From assembly GCA_030620095.1 (NCBI GenBank), contig JAUTXW010000556.1, positions 622,501 through 686,500 of the forward strand: 64,000 nucleotides of DNA, given 5' to 3'. The stretch comes from Kuschelorhynchus macadamiae (lineage: Eukaryota; Arthropoda; Insecta; Coleoptera; Curculionidae). The translations under genes were made by a program, and so were the position numbers. The notes beneath the pieces are model-generated. The model searched no databases, had not been told where the DNA came from, and saw nothing but the letters and a program-made list of their open reading frames with translations. Positions 20,807 to 33,389 of this stretch are shown one piece after another. Each line of letters opens with the position of its first letter. Position 1 is the stretch's first letter.

Positions 20807-23635
20807 TACACTTACGGACTAAAATATTGTATAATATAAAAAGCTTCCATAAGATTCACTAGAAACATGTTGAAACAAAAAAGTCAATATTTTCTGTAAA
20901 AAATTTTCGATTTTATATTGGTAAACAACATAAAAACTAGTTATTTCATTTTTGTTCTAGCTTAATATTGAAATTGAATAAACCACTAACGTGAAACCCC
21001 CTTGTCGTAATTATTTAATGTGAATTAAAACGTTTAGTTTCACAAAAAAGTTTCAAAAAGTATCTAAATCCAATCTGCAGAATAAAAAAGAGAGGATAAA
21101 TGATTGTCAAAATTTGTTTCCTCTTGAAAATAGGCGGTCAAATAGCTTGCTGCTAGTCAGTTGTTAAAAAAAAACGCTCTGAAAATAGTGGCGGAACTAA
21201 TCAGTTAAGCCTATAATGCCCTAAAAATGCATATTCTTTAAATATTTTTGCCAAGATAGTCCGTATTCACTCTTACTTTAGTTAAAGACGATTATAATGA
21301 CCCCTTTGTAAGTTCTGTATTTCATTGTGTAACAGGCGAAGTAAATATATGCATCCTTTATATTAGAGTAAGCCGTCTTCTGACAAAATGGAAAAACAAT
21401 TTATTTCACTCAAACTGCCCCTGTTTTGTCCCTGCAGTAATTTAATCCGTTTGTTTATGATGTCAACATTAACTGAATTACAACTGCTGGATTATCTAAG
21501 TTCTATTTTGTCTATATGTCCATAAATTACACGTTGATCCTTTCTATCAATGCTACTCTTTTCTTCGTTTACCCGACAAGATCCTCGGTTGACATAAACG
21601 GTAGCTGTTTTGAATTCGAAAATGTTAAACCTGTGCCATTTTGATGAATTTATTTGGCATTTTTATGGTAAATATCGTATGTTTTTTGTAACACTTGATC
21701 AACGGCTTTAAGATTTTTACGACAAACAAATTACGGGCGAAAGTTTCCGGTGCAATTATTGCACTAGGAGACTTAAAACGTGATTGGCTTATTTAGGGAT
21801 TAGTTTTTAATCTACAGATTAGCACACATTAAAAAGGGGTTGTAAACCCGTCGTCTTTTGTTGTTCTCGACTCGAAAATAAAACAGTAAATACAAATAAA
21901 CCTCGTTCACAGCCATAGACATAAAACAAAAAATAGGGTATGGCCAACCCTCCAGTCAACCTCAGAACACAAAGTGTATGTAACTTTGTAAAAATAGCAA
22001 TCTTTAACTGACACGTACGCCGGACAAAAAAAAACCCATTTATTATCTGAAAATCGAAAATATTTTTGAGAATATTTAACACTCAATATCTTCATAAAAA
22101 ACATATTTATGACACTGATCCGTTAGGACTTTCAGTCTTATAATCTGGAATTATTCTGTTGACATTAAAGTTAGTATGTAAAGGCCTTTTACTAGCCAGC
22201 TAGTTCTTGCTGCGCAAATATATATAGCCATGTAAAAACTAAACTTGAATCGAACATTTTTAACAGGTTTTCGTTTTTATAAGATATAGTAACCTAACCT
22301 TAACATATAAAAGCTACTACATCATCGAAAATCGTTATAAGTTTTCTAAGACCGTCGCTTTAATATTAGACGAAATATTAATGGACTCTTCAACCACCAA
22401 TTTATTTCGCCTGTTCTAGTCTAGATAATAAAAAGAAGATATTCCTCTCTCACCGGAAACGGTTATTTTATTGTTCAGATTGCGGAATGAAAGTGCTAAA
22501 TTAGCTGTATAAGATCTTATATATATTTCTTAGAAATGACCATTAAAATAATATCGGTTATTCGTAACGAATTAGTATTAAATATTTCTCGCTCTAGAGT
22601 TGCCAATTAACGGGAAAGAAGTTAAGAAGATATTTGCCAGTAAATTAGTGAGTAATTTTGATTGGGGACATTCATTAGAATCCTCTTGAGGTAGAGGAAG
22701 CAAATGTTTAGAGTTTACGAATAAATTATCTTCAATTAACAACAAGAAATACCAATAATTTAAATTATTATTACCAATAATTTAATTATTATTTATCCTA
22801 ATAAGTGTCTCTTGTAATTTATAGTAACTTTTTTATATAATATACTGATGGTTCAAACTGAGAAATAACCGTATAGCTATACGTGTTATTAAAGAAGTTT
22901 AACATAATTCAAATTCAGAATATATTATATTTTGAGGGCTATAATGTGTAAACAGTAAGGAGTCAAATATGTAGGGTATATCAGAGACAAAATCTAAGAA
23001 ATAATAACATTGTGTTTCAGCACATGACATATAAAGCTACATCACACATATACTTATTTAATATACTATATAGAATTAATTTGAATTCTTATAAATATAT
23101 GTCAAGTGCAAAAATGAATGGTGCTGTAAAGACAGTCATCAAAATTCAGGGATGAGTTTTAGCAATAATAATTCTTGTTTATTCCACAGTGAACGAATGA
23201 TAAAAATTGGGAAAATAACAATTAACTGCTTTCTCAAACTGCAATTGAAGGTTTTAGTGTTATGTATCTCTTGTCAAGAAATCATAATGCAGAGATTTTC
23301 ATTGAGAATCTGGAATATCTACTTATAGCAATGCTTAAATATATAATCAGTGTTTTTTTCTTTACTTCAACTCTAAAATTATTAGATTTAATTAACATAG
23401 ATAATAAGAAAAAACTATAAAACATTAAAGAAAGTTAATAAATGATAAAAATTAGAGAGTGGCCTGATATGCTCGAACGGAGTATCTTCTGAGTGGTAAA
23501 AAATGATTTATTTACTAGAATGAATTTTAATTTTATTGTAGATTCCAAATAATGCATTTTGATATAAAAAATATTGAAATTATAATTGGAAAATTACATT
23601 ACAAGTTTTTTCCGGTTTTTCTGTTCATAATGCAT
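20803..23635. other. No gene recognised; carries one half of a 24-nt direct repeat
   Basis: AT-rich. The word AGCTAGTTCTTGCTGCGCAA plus AATAT occurs at 22198-22221 and at 20724-20747. The overlapping minus-strand frames at 21819-22104 show no domain or splice context. Confidence 0.45.
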
Positions 23636-23695
23636 TTATATGTTTATTTATTTATTTATTTATTTTTTTATTTATATATTTAATTATTGATCTAT
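23636..23695. repeat. (TTTA)n microsatellite, imperfect
   Basis: Seven TTTA/ATTT units in a row followed by interrupted ones. Confidence 0.85.
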
Positions 23696-23859
23696 TTATC
23701 TACCAACGGTAGCCCAATTAAATACAAATGAACCTTACTAATTTATAATTAAATTAAGAAATTATATAAATATTAGGGATAATCCAAATGCTTTACATTT
23801 AATGCGGCAACTTACAACGAGGGTATATATTTAAGCAATGGACAAAATAAAAATAAATA

Positions 23860-24300
23860 AGGACAGTATTTTAGCCTATGTTCAATGATTACCAAAAATT
23901 AGCAAACCTGGCAGTCCTATGAGAAGGATTGTAAAAGAATATAACATATCTTGTATATTTAGGTGGTACATGAAGTTGAATTTTACTTAGAGGCTTAAAA
24001 CAAAACTACTACTGATGCAATACACCGAATTTGGAGTATTAAGCTTAAGCTCGGATTTTGATTGAGTGTAATTCACAGAAAACTACGATTTTTTCTAAAG
24101 CCTGGACATGAATATTGTCGTTCCATAGTCCAAATGAGGGTGAACTGATGCATCATAAAAGAGTTTGAAGGAATTCATGTTTTGAGAATCATTACAGCAA
24201 TCCTAATCTCTATAAAGGACTAGATATGATGGATCTGATGTGGAGTATAAAACTCAACTGACTACACCAAGACCTCTGATCTATTAAACAGTTACAAATA
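23860..24300 (-). pseudogene. Possible LINE RT thumb fragment
   Basis: The minus-strand frame near 24170-24100 reads F-K-L-F-Y-D-A-S-V-H-P-H-L-D-Y-G-T-T-I-F. This resembles the LINE RT segment L-Y-x-x-L-V-x-P-H-L-E-Y-x-x-x-x-W that follows the catalytic core. The flanking translation is broken and not clearly related. The block is short, so a chance match cannot be excluded. Confidence 0.35.
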
Positions 24301-25030
24301 AAAATAGTTGAAATCACAAGTTCTTGCTCTAGAAAAAACTACATTTAGTCGGTGGAGTTAGCGGAAAATGTACACCAAATGTTTCACTTCCGGCTACAAG
24401 AATGAAATTTTGCACAGTGCTTATATACATACTAAGGCACAAAAAACTACCGGTAGGCATTAGATCAGACGTCATTGCCGCCGCGTGATGACGGCATCAA
24501 AAGAGTCGCCATTAAATGTTATTATATATCTTCATTATCGATCATAATATTTCGATCGAACATCATTTAAATTAAAAAAGGATAAACACAATATTTTGAT
24601 ATATTTTTTCTTAAACAAACAGTTTAGGAGTTATCTCAGTGTGGGAGAAGTCAAAAATCCTGATTTTGTCTAAATTTTTCGATTCTGTTATTGGTAGTGA
24701 CTATATTATTTGATATTTTACTTTGCTTAATTTAAAGTATATTCTACGATGAAATTAGGTGTTCCAAGAGGCAAGTACACGGTTTTGAGCAGTGTCTGGT
24801 CCACAGATATAAATTTGAAGCTTTGTTGAATATGCTAAAAAGAATCAAACTAGTTTGATAGACACAGCATATGAAGTATAATTTACCCAATTTTTACGTG
24901 TAAACCCTCATAAAATAATTAAGTTCAGCTTTAAAAATTAGTGCCATTTCTGTGCGTGACATTTTCTGTTGCTGTTTTGTGATTTAGGCAAATAAAATTT
25001 AAAATATAATACATTTTATTATATTAAATG
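24301..25030. other. No feature recognised
   Basis: AT-rich. No supported element. Confidence 0.4.
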
Positions 25031-25037
25031 CTTATGA

Positions 25038-25306
25038 AATACGTAAGCAGTAACAATTACGTACTATACCGTTTGTATCAAATCTAACTCATATATGTCT
25101 GCAGTTGCTAGCTCTTAACTATAAGTAATTAACTATTGTGTCACAATATTATTTAAAATCATGTTATTACTGCTAGCTAACCATTAGCAACTGCAGATAT
25201 AGGGTTAGATTGCTTTTACTTACATTTAAAAAAGTTAGGCTCTTGAATTACATAAATTTAAACTTAACACCCGGTATAGTTCTTAGGTATTACTGTTTAC
25301 GTATTT
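25038..25306. mobile_element. Foldback / MITE-like element (269 bp)
   Basis: The arms 25038-25112 and 25172-25306 are imperfect inverted copies. Outer AATACGTAAGCAGTAA pairs with the complement of TTACTGTTTACGTATT. The middle blocks are ACTATACCG and ATCTAAC.C.TATAT. The inner block TCTGCAGTTGCTA pairs with TAGCAACTGCAGA. Non-coding. It abuts repeat-family copy 3. Confidence 0.72.
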
Positions 25307-25364
25307 ACGTCAAATAACATATTTTCAGATTTTAGCGTCCTTAGATGGATAATAAAATGACAGG

Positions 25365-25890
25365 ATAGTAAAATATTTATAAAATCGGCTTGAAAAAACT
25401 ACTTATTAGATTAATTTCAAAATTTGTGCAAGCATGAATTATGATATAGACATAAACTGGTAAAGTGTTGGTACGAATTCAAGATGGTGGAACAAAATGG
25501 CGGCCAAATCTTTTTTTTTTAAATCAACGTAATAAATCTTACTCAATTGACTTTAAATTTAGCAGAAAAATTAAGTGTGATATAGAGATATTCTGGTACG
25601 AATTTAACGTTACGTAACAAAATGGCGGTGTGTGTCAATGTAAAAACTACTTACTGAATTTATTTTAAATTATGCTAAAAAATAAAGTGTTTTATAGGTA
25701 GAGACTGGTAAAATATTGGTAGGACCCCAATATGATGGAACAAAATGGCGTCTAATAAAAATATTTGAAAATATACTAGATACGTGTTACTAAATGACTA
25801 TGTACTGAACTAAATTGGGTCACACTTCACTATTCCTAATAAAAGGAAATATTCGTAATGAGGGAAGTTCCGGGGTAGAAAATTTACCGT
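25365..25890 (-). repeat. CGCCATTTTG repeat family, copy 3 (reverse, truncated)
   Basis: Three AACAAAATGGCG monomers in reverse orientation. It ends at about 25885 with the 5' terminal sequence (GAGGGAAGTTCCGG.GTAGAAAATTTACC, reversed). The GACAGACAGACC block and the opposite terminus are missing. Confidence 0.72.
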
Positions 25891-27190
25891 TTTGTTTTAG
25901 ATGTAACGCAATTACAATCACTTCTAGAACAAATGTAATTAAATTACATAATGATTACTTGAATGTGATGGGAATCTTCGAGATGCAGTGTGACATAAGC
26001 ATTCACGAAAGCAGAGCAGCAATAGAAATCGAGGGATTTTAGTTGAAGTTGGATTGGTAGGATGTTTGTATGTTATTGGTTGCTGCATTTTTATTTTGTT
26101 TAATAAATAATGGTAGCTAGTCGAATTGTTGACATTGTTGACATATTACTCTAGAGAGCTTCGTCCAATTGTATACATATGACTGTTTTGTTATTGTGTT
26201 TCTCGGCCGCGTATTTAGTCTTTTGAACCCTCTGTTCCAAGGAACAAAATATCATTGAACATTTAATTTATTCTTCCTTAAATATTTAATGTGGTATTTT
26301 AACAAATTAATTGTTAGTTTTATATTTTATTTTAAAGGGCTAGTAGTCTGTATTTTCCAATTACACAATTTTAACAGCTTCCCTTTTCTAAAATGCCTGT
26401 TAGATACTATTATCACGCCATTGCTAGATGCAATTATCATTATTTCGATCTTTAGTACAATTTTAGCTGATATCTGTATAAATGCACAACACCATTGGGC
26501 GTGACAATACATTCCTAAATCAACGAGGAAGTGGCAACACCACCGAATAATGCATGTGTGCACATTCACGTTAAACTATGTGGAAGGTTAGGAGGTTCGC
26601 GAATGTACGGTCGTGACTACTTAATATTTATATGTGTAAAAGGTATCCTAGAATGTAGAATTTATACATTTTCTGCTTGTCCGCTTCTGTAAACGTTTTT
26701 TGCCCACAACTGGAACAACAGTTTTCTCATTTCCTATTTGATATACATCATTAATTCACACATGATAACGATCGCCCATCACCGTTCAATTTATTGGGTA
26801 CGAGAGAGGCATATTATAAATTCTTACCTAGGGGTTTTGCGCCGATTTTAATCTTTCAAATTGAAATTTGAATTGAAGGCTTAAAATTTTGCAGTTATAC
26901 AAATGCTTATTTTGTTTTCACCGATCTTCACTAAAAGGTTTTAATATATTCGATTTGACTAATATAAATTTTTTGTGTTAAGAAAAATAAATGGCTATAA
27001 CATCACAGGTGGCTAAGCTTAAGCTTAGACATGCAACATAAAATTTCGAAAAAAACAAAGTTAGTCTAACGAACCCATATAATTAAACAAGTGATATCCC
27101 ATATCGGGCAGGATGGAAATAATAGTAGGTTTAAAAAAAATTATACCAAAAAAATTATCCAGTTGGCAGAACCCCAAATTGATAAATTAA
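25891..27190. other. No feature recognised
   Basis: AT-rich. The hydrophobic frame at 26289-26504 and its antisense have no start context or homologous motif. Confidence 0.4.
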
Positions 27191-27560
27191 ACTGCTTAAA
27201 AGTTGGATTTCAAATTGAATTTAACATCTGTCAAATAATTTACATCGAAATTCTCAAAGATCCTATCCATTACCGAAAACCCCCATATATATTTTAAACC
27301 CTCCAAAAGTTGCACTAAAACCAATTTTGATAGCTGTCAAATTACAAGGTCCTATCAACGAAAACCATAATTCGATATCCTAACCGTTTAAAAATTACAC
27401 CAAAACCTATAATTACAATAATAAATTAGATTTTTTAAATCATCAAATATTCTATCGATTGCCGGGAACCCGAATTTCAAAACGATATTATAAATAATTT
27501 AAAAGTTGTAATGAAACCAAATTTGACAGCTGCCAAATTTTCAAAAAGTAAAATTCAGAG
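27190..27560. repeat. Degenerate tandem repeat, about 85-115 bp units
   Basis: Roughly four diverged units are anchored at about 27197, 27304, 27389 and 27503. Each has TTAAAAGTTG..(A)T.AAACCAA.TTTGA, then CAGCTGTCAAATT, then a CCTATC.ATTACCGAAAACCC block. No coding capacity. Unlike the CGCCATTTTG family. Confidence 0.55.
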
Positions 27561-28149
27561 ACCTCTATTTCTTTTGGCTACATTGTAGCGTGAAGAAGTA
27601 AGGTCTTTATTATTACCTCTACAGCAACTAAATGAGTATTTCATTTGAGTCTTACTTGCTCACAAATAAATTACCGTGTACTTTTAGTCCATCCTTTTTG
27701 TGTAGCTGCATCATCGGCATTAGTACCCAGGCCGATTAATTTTTTTTATAGTTTTTTCTAAAGGGGATTTGCTGTTGCTTTTTTCTTGATAGATTATTTC
27801 ATGCATTTTGTTCCTTTTCTGATATTTGTAATTTTTCTCTGGCTTATCATTCATTTTCTTGTCATTTGACGGCAAACAATTATCGTTAATGGCAACGTCG
27901 CTTTCAGCATTGTTATTTTTAGCGTTGCATTTTCTAGGTTTTTAACTGACCTTTCTCTACATTAAGCTTTTTATAACAGTCATGCTCAACCAAGAAATTT
28001 TTGAGTCCATTAGCTAAATGTACAGCCTGTAGTCTGTTAACTATATTTTTTTGCTTTTCTCGAATTTATTCAGTACAGTAAAAAATACTCATTTTTATTA
28101 TTTTTCTAACTAACTCACCTAATGTAAGTTCACTTACATTACTTAGTTT
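27561..28149. other. Possible 3' continuation of the LINE fragment; otherwise nothing
   Basis: AT-rich. Minus-strand frames here contain loosely LINE-like stretches but no block I can defend. Confidence 0.3.
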
Positions 28150-28505
28150 TTTTATAATAAAATTGATTAAATCACGTTTTCTAACCCTGTTTAATACCTC
28201 GCCATGGTGCCATGCCTGGGTATCGTCCGCATGTTTCTTGTGATTGTTCTAACTAGATGTGAACATCGAAAATATAACTGGACCCAATATGCTTTCCTGT
28301 GGACCGACATCTCTACGGATATTACTATATGCTCCTGTTTAATGCCTTTACGCAAAGTAACTAGCGAAAAAATTAAGAGCAACTTCTGCCAAACCGAAAT
28401 GATTCAGTTTTCCCTTTATTAGGCCCATAGGAATTTCCACTTATTAGCGTATCGAAGGCGTTTCTAAAGTCTAATAGAAAAGAATTTTCACCAGTTTTCT
28501 AAGTA
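28150..28505 (-). pseudogene. LINE reverse-transcriptase catalytic-core fragment
   Basis: The minus-strand frames contain F-L-L-D-F-R-N-A-F-D-T (about 28475-28440), equivalent to RT motif A. Downstream is V-G-P-Q-E-S-I-L-G-P-V-I-F-S-M-F (about 28310-28260), motif B, normally G-V-P-Q-G-S-I-L-G-P. Then comes H-A-D-D-T-Q (about 28230-28210), the catalytic Y/F-A-D-D-T-Q box. A stop and small gaps break the frame. The order and spacing identify a non-LTR RT of the Jockey/CR1 type. The two open frames overlapping it (28191-28382 minus, 28204-28422 plus) are by-products. Confidence 0.7.
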
Positions 28506-28659
28506 TGTTAAAATTTGATAAGTGCGTTAAATTGAAACTTTTTCAGATTATCCGGATATTATATGATACTTAATAATAATAAACTAAAACAACAGTAATT
28601 AGATTTTTATTCACCTGGTATCGATTAAATGAAACCCTGTATCGTATTGTATCGCCAAT
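28506..28659. other. No feature recognised
   Basis: Short AT-rich spacer. Confidence 0.4.
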
Positions 28660-28960
28660 AAAAAATCGTTGGCGGAAATCAAACGCAACTTTTGTTTATT
28701 CACCAATAGGAGTCGTCATTAGCAGTCCCCATCATCAGTCACAGACTCGCGTGAGACCGAGAGATTAAAATTATCGAAAGACATACCGAGTTTTTAACTA
28801 TACGGCCGTGTAATACACCGAGTCGTATTAGTGGCCTTTAAAGCTCGGAAGTGCCGTCATATTTCTGCAAAAAGACGAAGACGCAATCGAAAATGCCATT
28901 AGCGACGACAAATATCATTAAAATGTGGTGAGGATCGCGTGACAAGAATTACATTGGATA
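28660..28960. promoter_or_regulatory. CpG-richer island, candidate conserved non-coding element
   Basis: Repeat-free DNA with clustered CpG words (ACTCGCGTGAGACCGAGAG, ATACGGCCGTGTAA, AGACGAAGACGCAATCG) between decayed LINE and hAT sequence. No ORF or splice pattern fits. The regulatory reading is inference from composition. Confidence 0.22.
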
Positions 28961-29210
28961 AAATTGTGTACGGTTCATTTCTATTATGTCTAATACTAAA
29001 TTCCCCCATTACACGCAGGTTTAAGATGAAATTATTGCCACAACCGGACGCTAGCATTTACGCAAAGAACTTATTTTATTGCATTGTAATATTTGAAAAA
29101 AGTGAACCCTCATCTATCGTCTAATTTCACTGATCACTTATATATCTTGCATTATGAAAAAAACACGAACACGGAAACTGTTTCAAGTTCATAGCCAACA
29201 GCCTCCTAAT

Positions 29211-29260
29211 CAGTGGCGTAACCAGGAAGCACGTGCCCCCTCCCTTGCTTAGCTTAAGTT
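29211..29260 (+). mobile_element. hAT-type element end (CAGTGGCGTAACC)
   Basis: CAGTGGCGTAACCAGG followed by a C-rich CCCCCTCCC stretch matches the 5' end shared by many insect hAT elements. The element would run rightwards. No matching right end or transposase was found. Confidence 0.45.
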
Positions 29261-30044
29261 CGTTCTTTTTAAATTTCTTAAAAAATATGTTTTTGTGTTA
29301 AACGCTATAATTATACATGATAAATATTTACATAAAAAAGGAAAAAATAAGGTTTTCTTTAAAGATAAAAGATTATAAAATTATAAACATACATATAATT
29401 TCACATGATAAAATGCATTTGTTTATATCAGAGTGGAAAAACAAGAGTTTTTCAGAGAAATTTAAATGGTCTTATTTTGGTCGAGGGGCACGACTCTTAT
29501 TTATTCTCTGATTAGGCTGATTGAATATGAAAAAAACAAATTAAGAAAAAATATTTTTGCCTATGTAAGAAATGTTGTGTGAGGTGATGGTATGGCCGAT
29601 TCCCACAGCCCATCAACTGAGCTTTAAGTGAGTTCTTGGTAGAGAAATATCTAGGGCAATAATAGTTTATTGAAGCGTAATGTTATACTAAGAAGACTGT
29701 TGTTATTTACTATATGATTTTTTTGTGATATTTATCTCTTTTATCTTTTATTTTTATCAATATGCTAAATCTGAATCATGTAGCGGTATTGTAGACACCT
29801 TCAAATGCTGCGATATTAGCGAATGATCCTTAAAATCAGAAAGTTAGTTCAAAGCTAGTTCTTTGAAACACAAAATGGTAAAAAGCTAAAGTTTAGAAGT
29901 TCCCTTAGGCTAGAAGTAAGGTTGCCACCTTTTTGTATGAGAAATAAAGTATTTTAAGGTCAGAGAACTAAAACAAACAGTATTTGATTTTTTTGAACCA
30001 AAATGGCGAAAACAAATGACAAAAAAGTTATGTTCATGTTTGTC
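29261..30044. other. No feature recognised
   Basis: AT-rich; could be the body of a non-autonomous hAT starting at 29211, but no right end supports it. Confidence 0.35.
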
Positions 30045-30450
30045 ACTCGACGAATGACTGACTGACTCTTCCGTTTAACGTCTTTAAGCTGCTGTGACTA
30101 TACGGACGTCTTGATGATTCTCTTTGTGTAAATGGCAACAAGGGTCCACAGTAAAGTGGGTCAGGGGCAGCCCTTACCCTTATAGGCAAGAAATTGCGAA
30201 TGCTCGCAGCTAGAAGATTAAGGTGATTGGCTAGGCAAGACAGATCAATTGGACCAGTTTCTATATCCCGTTGTAGGGAATTTATAAGAGAGAGGAGGCC
30301 TAAAGATGTAGGAACATTCGGAAAGGATATGAGGTAGTGAACCCGACTCTCCACATTCTCAATCTGAGCTATCGACGAACCCGAGTCTATGGAGATGAGT
30401 CGGTACTATGTAGTGATCGTTTCTAATTCTGCACATAGTAACAATTTCCT
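30045..30450 (-). pseudogene. LINE C-terminal fragment (zinc-knuckle region)
   Basis: On the minus strand, Y-I-V-P-T-H-L-H-R-L-G-F-V-D-S-S-D, then a stop, then E-C-G-E-S-G-S-L-P-H-I-L-S-E-C (about 30410-30310). This matches the end of Jockey-clade polyproteins, where the H-R-(I/L)-G stretch is followed by a C-x-C-G-E...H-I-(L/F)-x-x-C-P knuckle. A frameshift leads into a 103-codon open frame (30354-30043) containing I-D-L-S-C-L. The longer frame is therefore the tail of a dead retrotransposon, not a gene. Confidence 0.62.
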
Positions 30451-31480
30451 AAGCGCAGATATAGAAACCGCTTGCTCTTGTGTCAGTACAGGATTTTTCC
30501 TGTCTATCTATCTTCTTTAAAGTATGCTTTCTTTTCTTGTTTCTTTCTTTTTTCCCTTTGTATTGTTTTTTTTACTTTCTATCTTCTTTTTAGCTTTAGG
30601 ATTATTTTGATTTTTTAATTTCTTTTAAATATAAGGGCTTTAACTATGTATCAAAGTAGAATTTATAAAATTTAATAAATCATAGAGTCGCTAAGTACAT
30701 TGTGGCCTAAACAGTATTTGGTATTATTTTCTTAGTACCATTTGTCTGCATTTAAAAAGGCATTTTATGAAGCCTTGATTGATATATTGATTTACTGTTA
30801 TTGTTAAATTTATGGTTATAATTGGTTAATAAAAAAATGATTTTTATTATTTTTTTAAGTGAGACACGCTCTATAAATGTTTGTATTTTTTGATTTGTTG
30901 TGATATTCGAAGTACAACCATGTATTACTTATGGCATTCTGACATGAAAAGCTATTTTTTATTTGACAGTGTAAAGTGTGTAATTTGACAAAAGCGGAAA
31001 CGAATAATTTACGTCTGGGTAACCTAAGAAAAAAAAAGGTTTTTTCTCTCTTGTTATTTACTTAACAATTTCCAAGTCCAAACCGAGGCCAAACTATATA
31101 TAGACACCCATAACATAAACAGAGGTTCTGTTTTGATATAGGATGTTCTATTTAACAAAAACAAAAGTTATTAGAAGTTTGGCAATAAAAGAAATATGAC
31201 AAAGAAAAGCCACTTTTTTGTGGCACCAGTCCTAGTGATATCGATAACACTGTTTTATTTTAAATCGTAAAATCATGAACATTGATTTTATCTATTTTAC
31301 AGCAGGATACACCAAAACAAAATCATAACTCAAAAGATATATAATTAATAGAAAAATCCAAAATTTAGACTGGCGTTCATGGCAATTTTCACGATACGTT
31401 ACGGATTATTAGTAAATTGGTTGATAAGGAGATACATTTTATATTTACTAAAAATAATAATTATAATCTTTTTGTTACAG
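30451..31480. other. No feature recognised
   Basis: AT-rich with T- and A-rich runs and a weak GTGAGACACGCTCTATAAA word that may be a diverged dispersed-repeat end. Confidence 0.4.
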
Positions 31481-31521
31481 GTACGTTTGCTAGAATCCGA
31501 ATAAAAGTCCTGGCTTTACGG
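31481..31521 (+). other. Candidate 41-nt micro-exon (unverified)
   Basis: A good 3' splice site (AATCTTTTTGTTACAG) and a good donor (GGTAAGTTAA) bracket 41 nt. One frame is open through it. There is no partner exon, no homology and no further support, so this may be chance. Confidence 0.15.
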
Positions 31522-32960
31522 GTAAGTTAACTGTCTTTTTATATCAGGATGCTAAAGGTGTGCGTTTTTCATGGTGATATATTAGCAGATCTCGCTTCTT
31601 AAGTTATTTGCTCATGGAAATCATCTGTAGCTTTTAAACGTTTTTTTTTCTTCACCAGAACCCGTTCTTGTTTAGAAAAGTGTCTAAAGCGCCTCCCATA
31701 ATTGCAATAACTAATATGTCGTAAACTCTCATTTACTTGAGCTAGACTGTAAACATTAGTGTAAACGTACATTTACATTATTTAAAACATTTTATAAGCA
31801 CATAATTTTAATGTGGAGTTCTTTTTCAGAAATAAAAGAAAGAGGGGAATAAACTTGAAATACGTAAAAAAAACTAATATATCTTCCCCTTAATTGCATC
31901 TTTTACTTCTGTTTAAGTTAAATAACATCTCTCAAATACAGAAAACAGAGTGATATGACAAAACTGAAAAAGAAAAGTATGGGAATGAGAGATCAAAGTT
32001 TCTATAGAACTATCTGTCTGCCTACTTAAATAATTTGGCGCTTTCAAAAAATGCAGGCTTGCTACGGACTTTGTTGCTCGATGATCTGGTAGACAGAACT
32101 ATCTGATTGCTTTTTGTCGTTAAGAGAACACTTGGTAGATACTTTATTTCTTATAATAGGAGTTCTTTGACGTAGGAGTAATCAGATTTGTGAAGAAAAA
32201 CTATAGCTTATAGCTTTACACTAAACTCGCAAAACTAAGCAATAAAGTAAAACTTGATATAGTTTTTAATTAATAATTACTCTTAAGCTTCTAAACATTG
32301 ATATAGGAAAATAAACAAAGTTGAATTTTCAATATGGCTCAACCAACCTCTTGGTTATATACTATTTTGTAACAATGCCCTAAAAATACAAGTATTTGTG
32401 GTGTTTGACAACAAAAATTATGTAAAATTAAATCAGGAAATCATTACATAGACTTACTAAAACAAAAAGTTGTTAATTAATTATATTAAATTAAATGTAT
32501 GGTTATTAAAAGACTCTTCTCATTGACTTAGTATTTGAGTATCAATGGCTGCTGTGAAATTACATTTGAAAATAAAAGCGGTAGTCCGGCTTTACTGAAA
32601 TCCGCTGAATTTGAAAAACTGTAAAACCAAAAAAGCTCGACTTAAAGAACAACGAATTGCACATTTTATCAGGTTTTTTCGATACACTTTTCCAACTTAT
32701 TAAAGAATATAATATTTGATTTTTATGTATTTTAACTTTTCCAAAGCATTCGGCATAAACCGAGATAACCTTATATTTTTAGAATCTGCTAAAAATTTTA
32801 GCCAAATTGTCAAATATGAAAAAAAAAATAGGATATCTCATGTTAATGTATTTTTGTTTCACGTTGCACTAACGGAACAAGGATACCAAGATCCCGGTCT
32901 GGAACATATCCTGCAATGCCGCAGGCGCAACGATCCATCAATCAAATCAAATTAAACGAC
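31522..32960. other. No feature recognised
   Basis: AT-rich. The frame at 32716-32955 contains F-N-F-S-K-A-F, faintly like LINE RT motif A, but its neighbours do not follow RT order. Confidence 0.35.
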
Positions 32961-33070
32961 GATCGCCATTTCGCTCTTTTTAGAGCTCAGCAGGCCTCCG
33001 TGGACTAGCGAGTCCTGTGTAGGACAAAACACTGGAGCTCACTAGTCTATCTAAAAAAGCGAAATCGCGA
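32961..33070. repeat. Inverted-repeat hairpin element (110 bp)
   Basis: The left arm TCGC.ATTTCGCT.TTTTAGA (32961-32984) pairs with TCTAAAAAAGCGAAATCGCGA (33050-33070). The internal GTCCTGTGTAGGAC is itself a small hairpin, and GAGCTC words flank it. More GC-rich than its surroundings. Probably a short MITE or a structured non-coding element. Confidence 0.5.
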
Positions 33071-33385
33071 GTGTCTTTTGAGACACCTTATAGAATCGGC
33101 TTCATAAAATACCAAACACGGAAAACTACAGTTAATTTGCAATTTCACATCTTCATATCCAGTTATTTTTTTGTCTCTTTTGAAAACTGACGTGTAAAGA
33201 CCTGTTTTAGGCCTTACGTTCACAAGCTTGAGTTGGTTTTAAATCTGGCAAATGTCTGCCCAACTCTTCAATTTTTAATTTATCTGATAATGAAAAACTG
33301 GCGAAATTTGTTTGTACAAGATAGTCTACGGTATTCATATTGCTTATTACATTTAACTTGATTAGAAAACAATTAAAAATTATTC
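33071..33385. other. No feature recognised
   Basis: AT-rich spacer. Confidence 0.4.
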
Positions 33386-33389
33386 ATAA

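Noticed and set aside
22840..22885. CTGATGG...GAGAAAT as a possible hammerhead core
   Set aside because: The core A is replaced by G and neither helix I nor helix II forms.
26289..26569. Hydrophobic ORFs on both strands as membrane peptides
   Set aside because: T-rich DNA yields hydrophobic codons by default; no supporting signal.
30043..30354. 103-codon minus-strand ORF as a host gene
   Set aside because: The upstream frame is a LINE C-terminal knuckle and the ORF continues it after a frameshift.
32716..32955. ORF containing F-N-F-S-K-A-F as LINE RT motif A
   Set aside because: Neighbouring motifs of an RT are absent in all frames; a single short resemblance is not enough.
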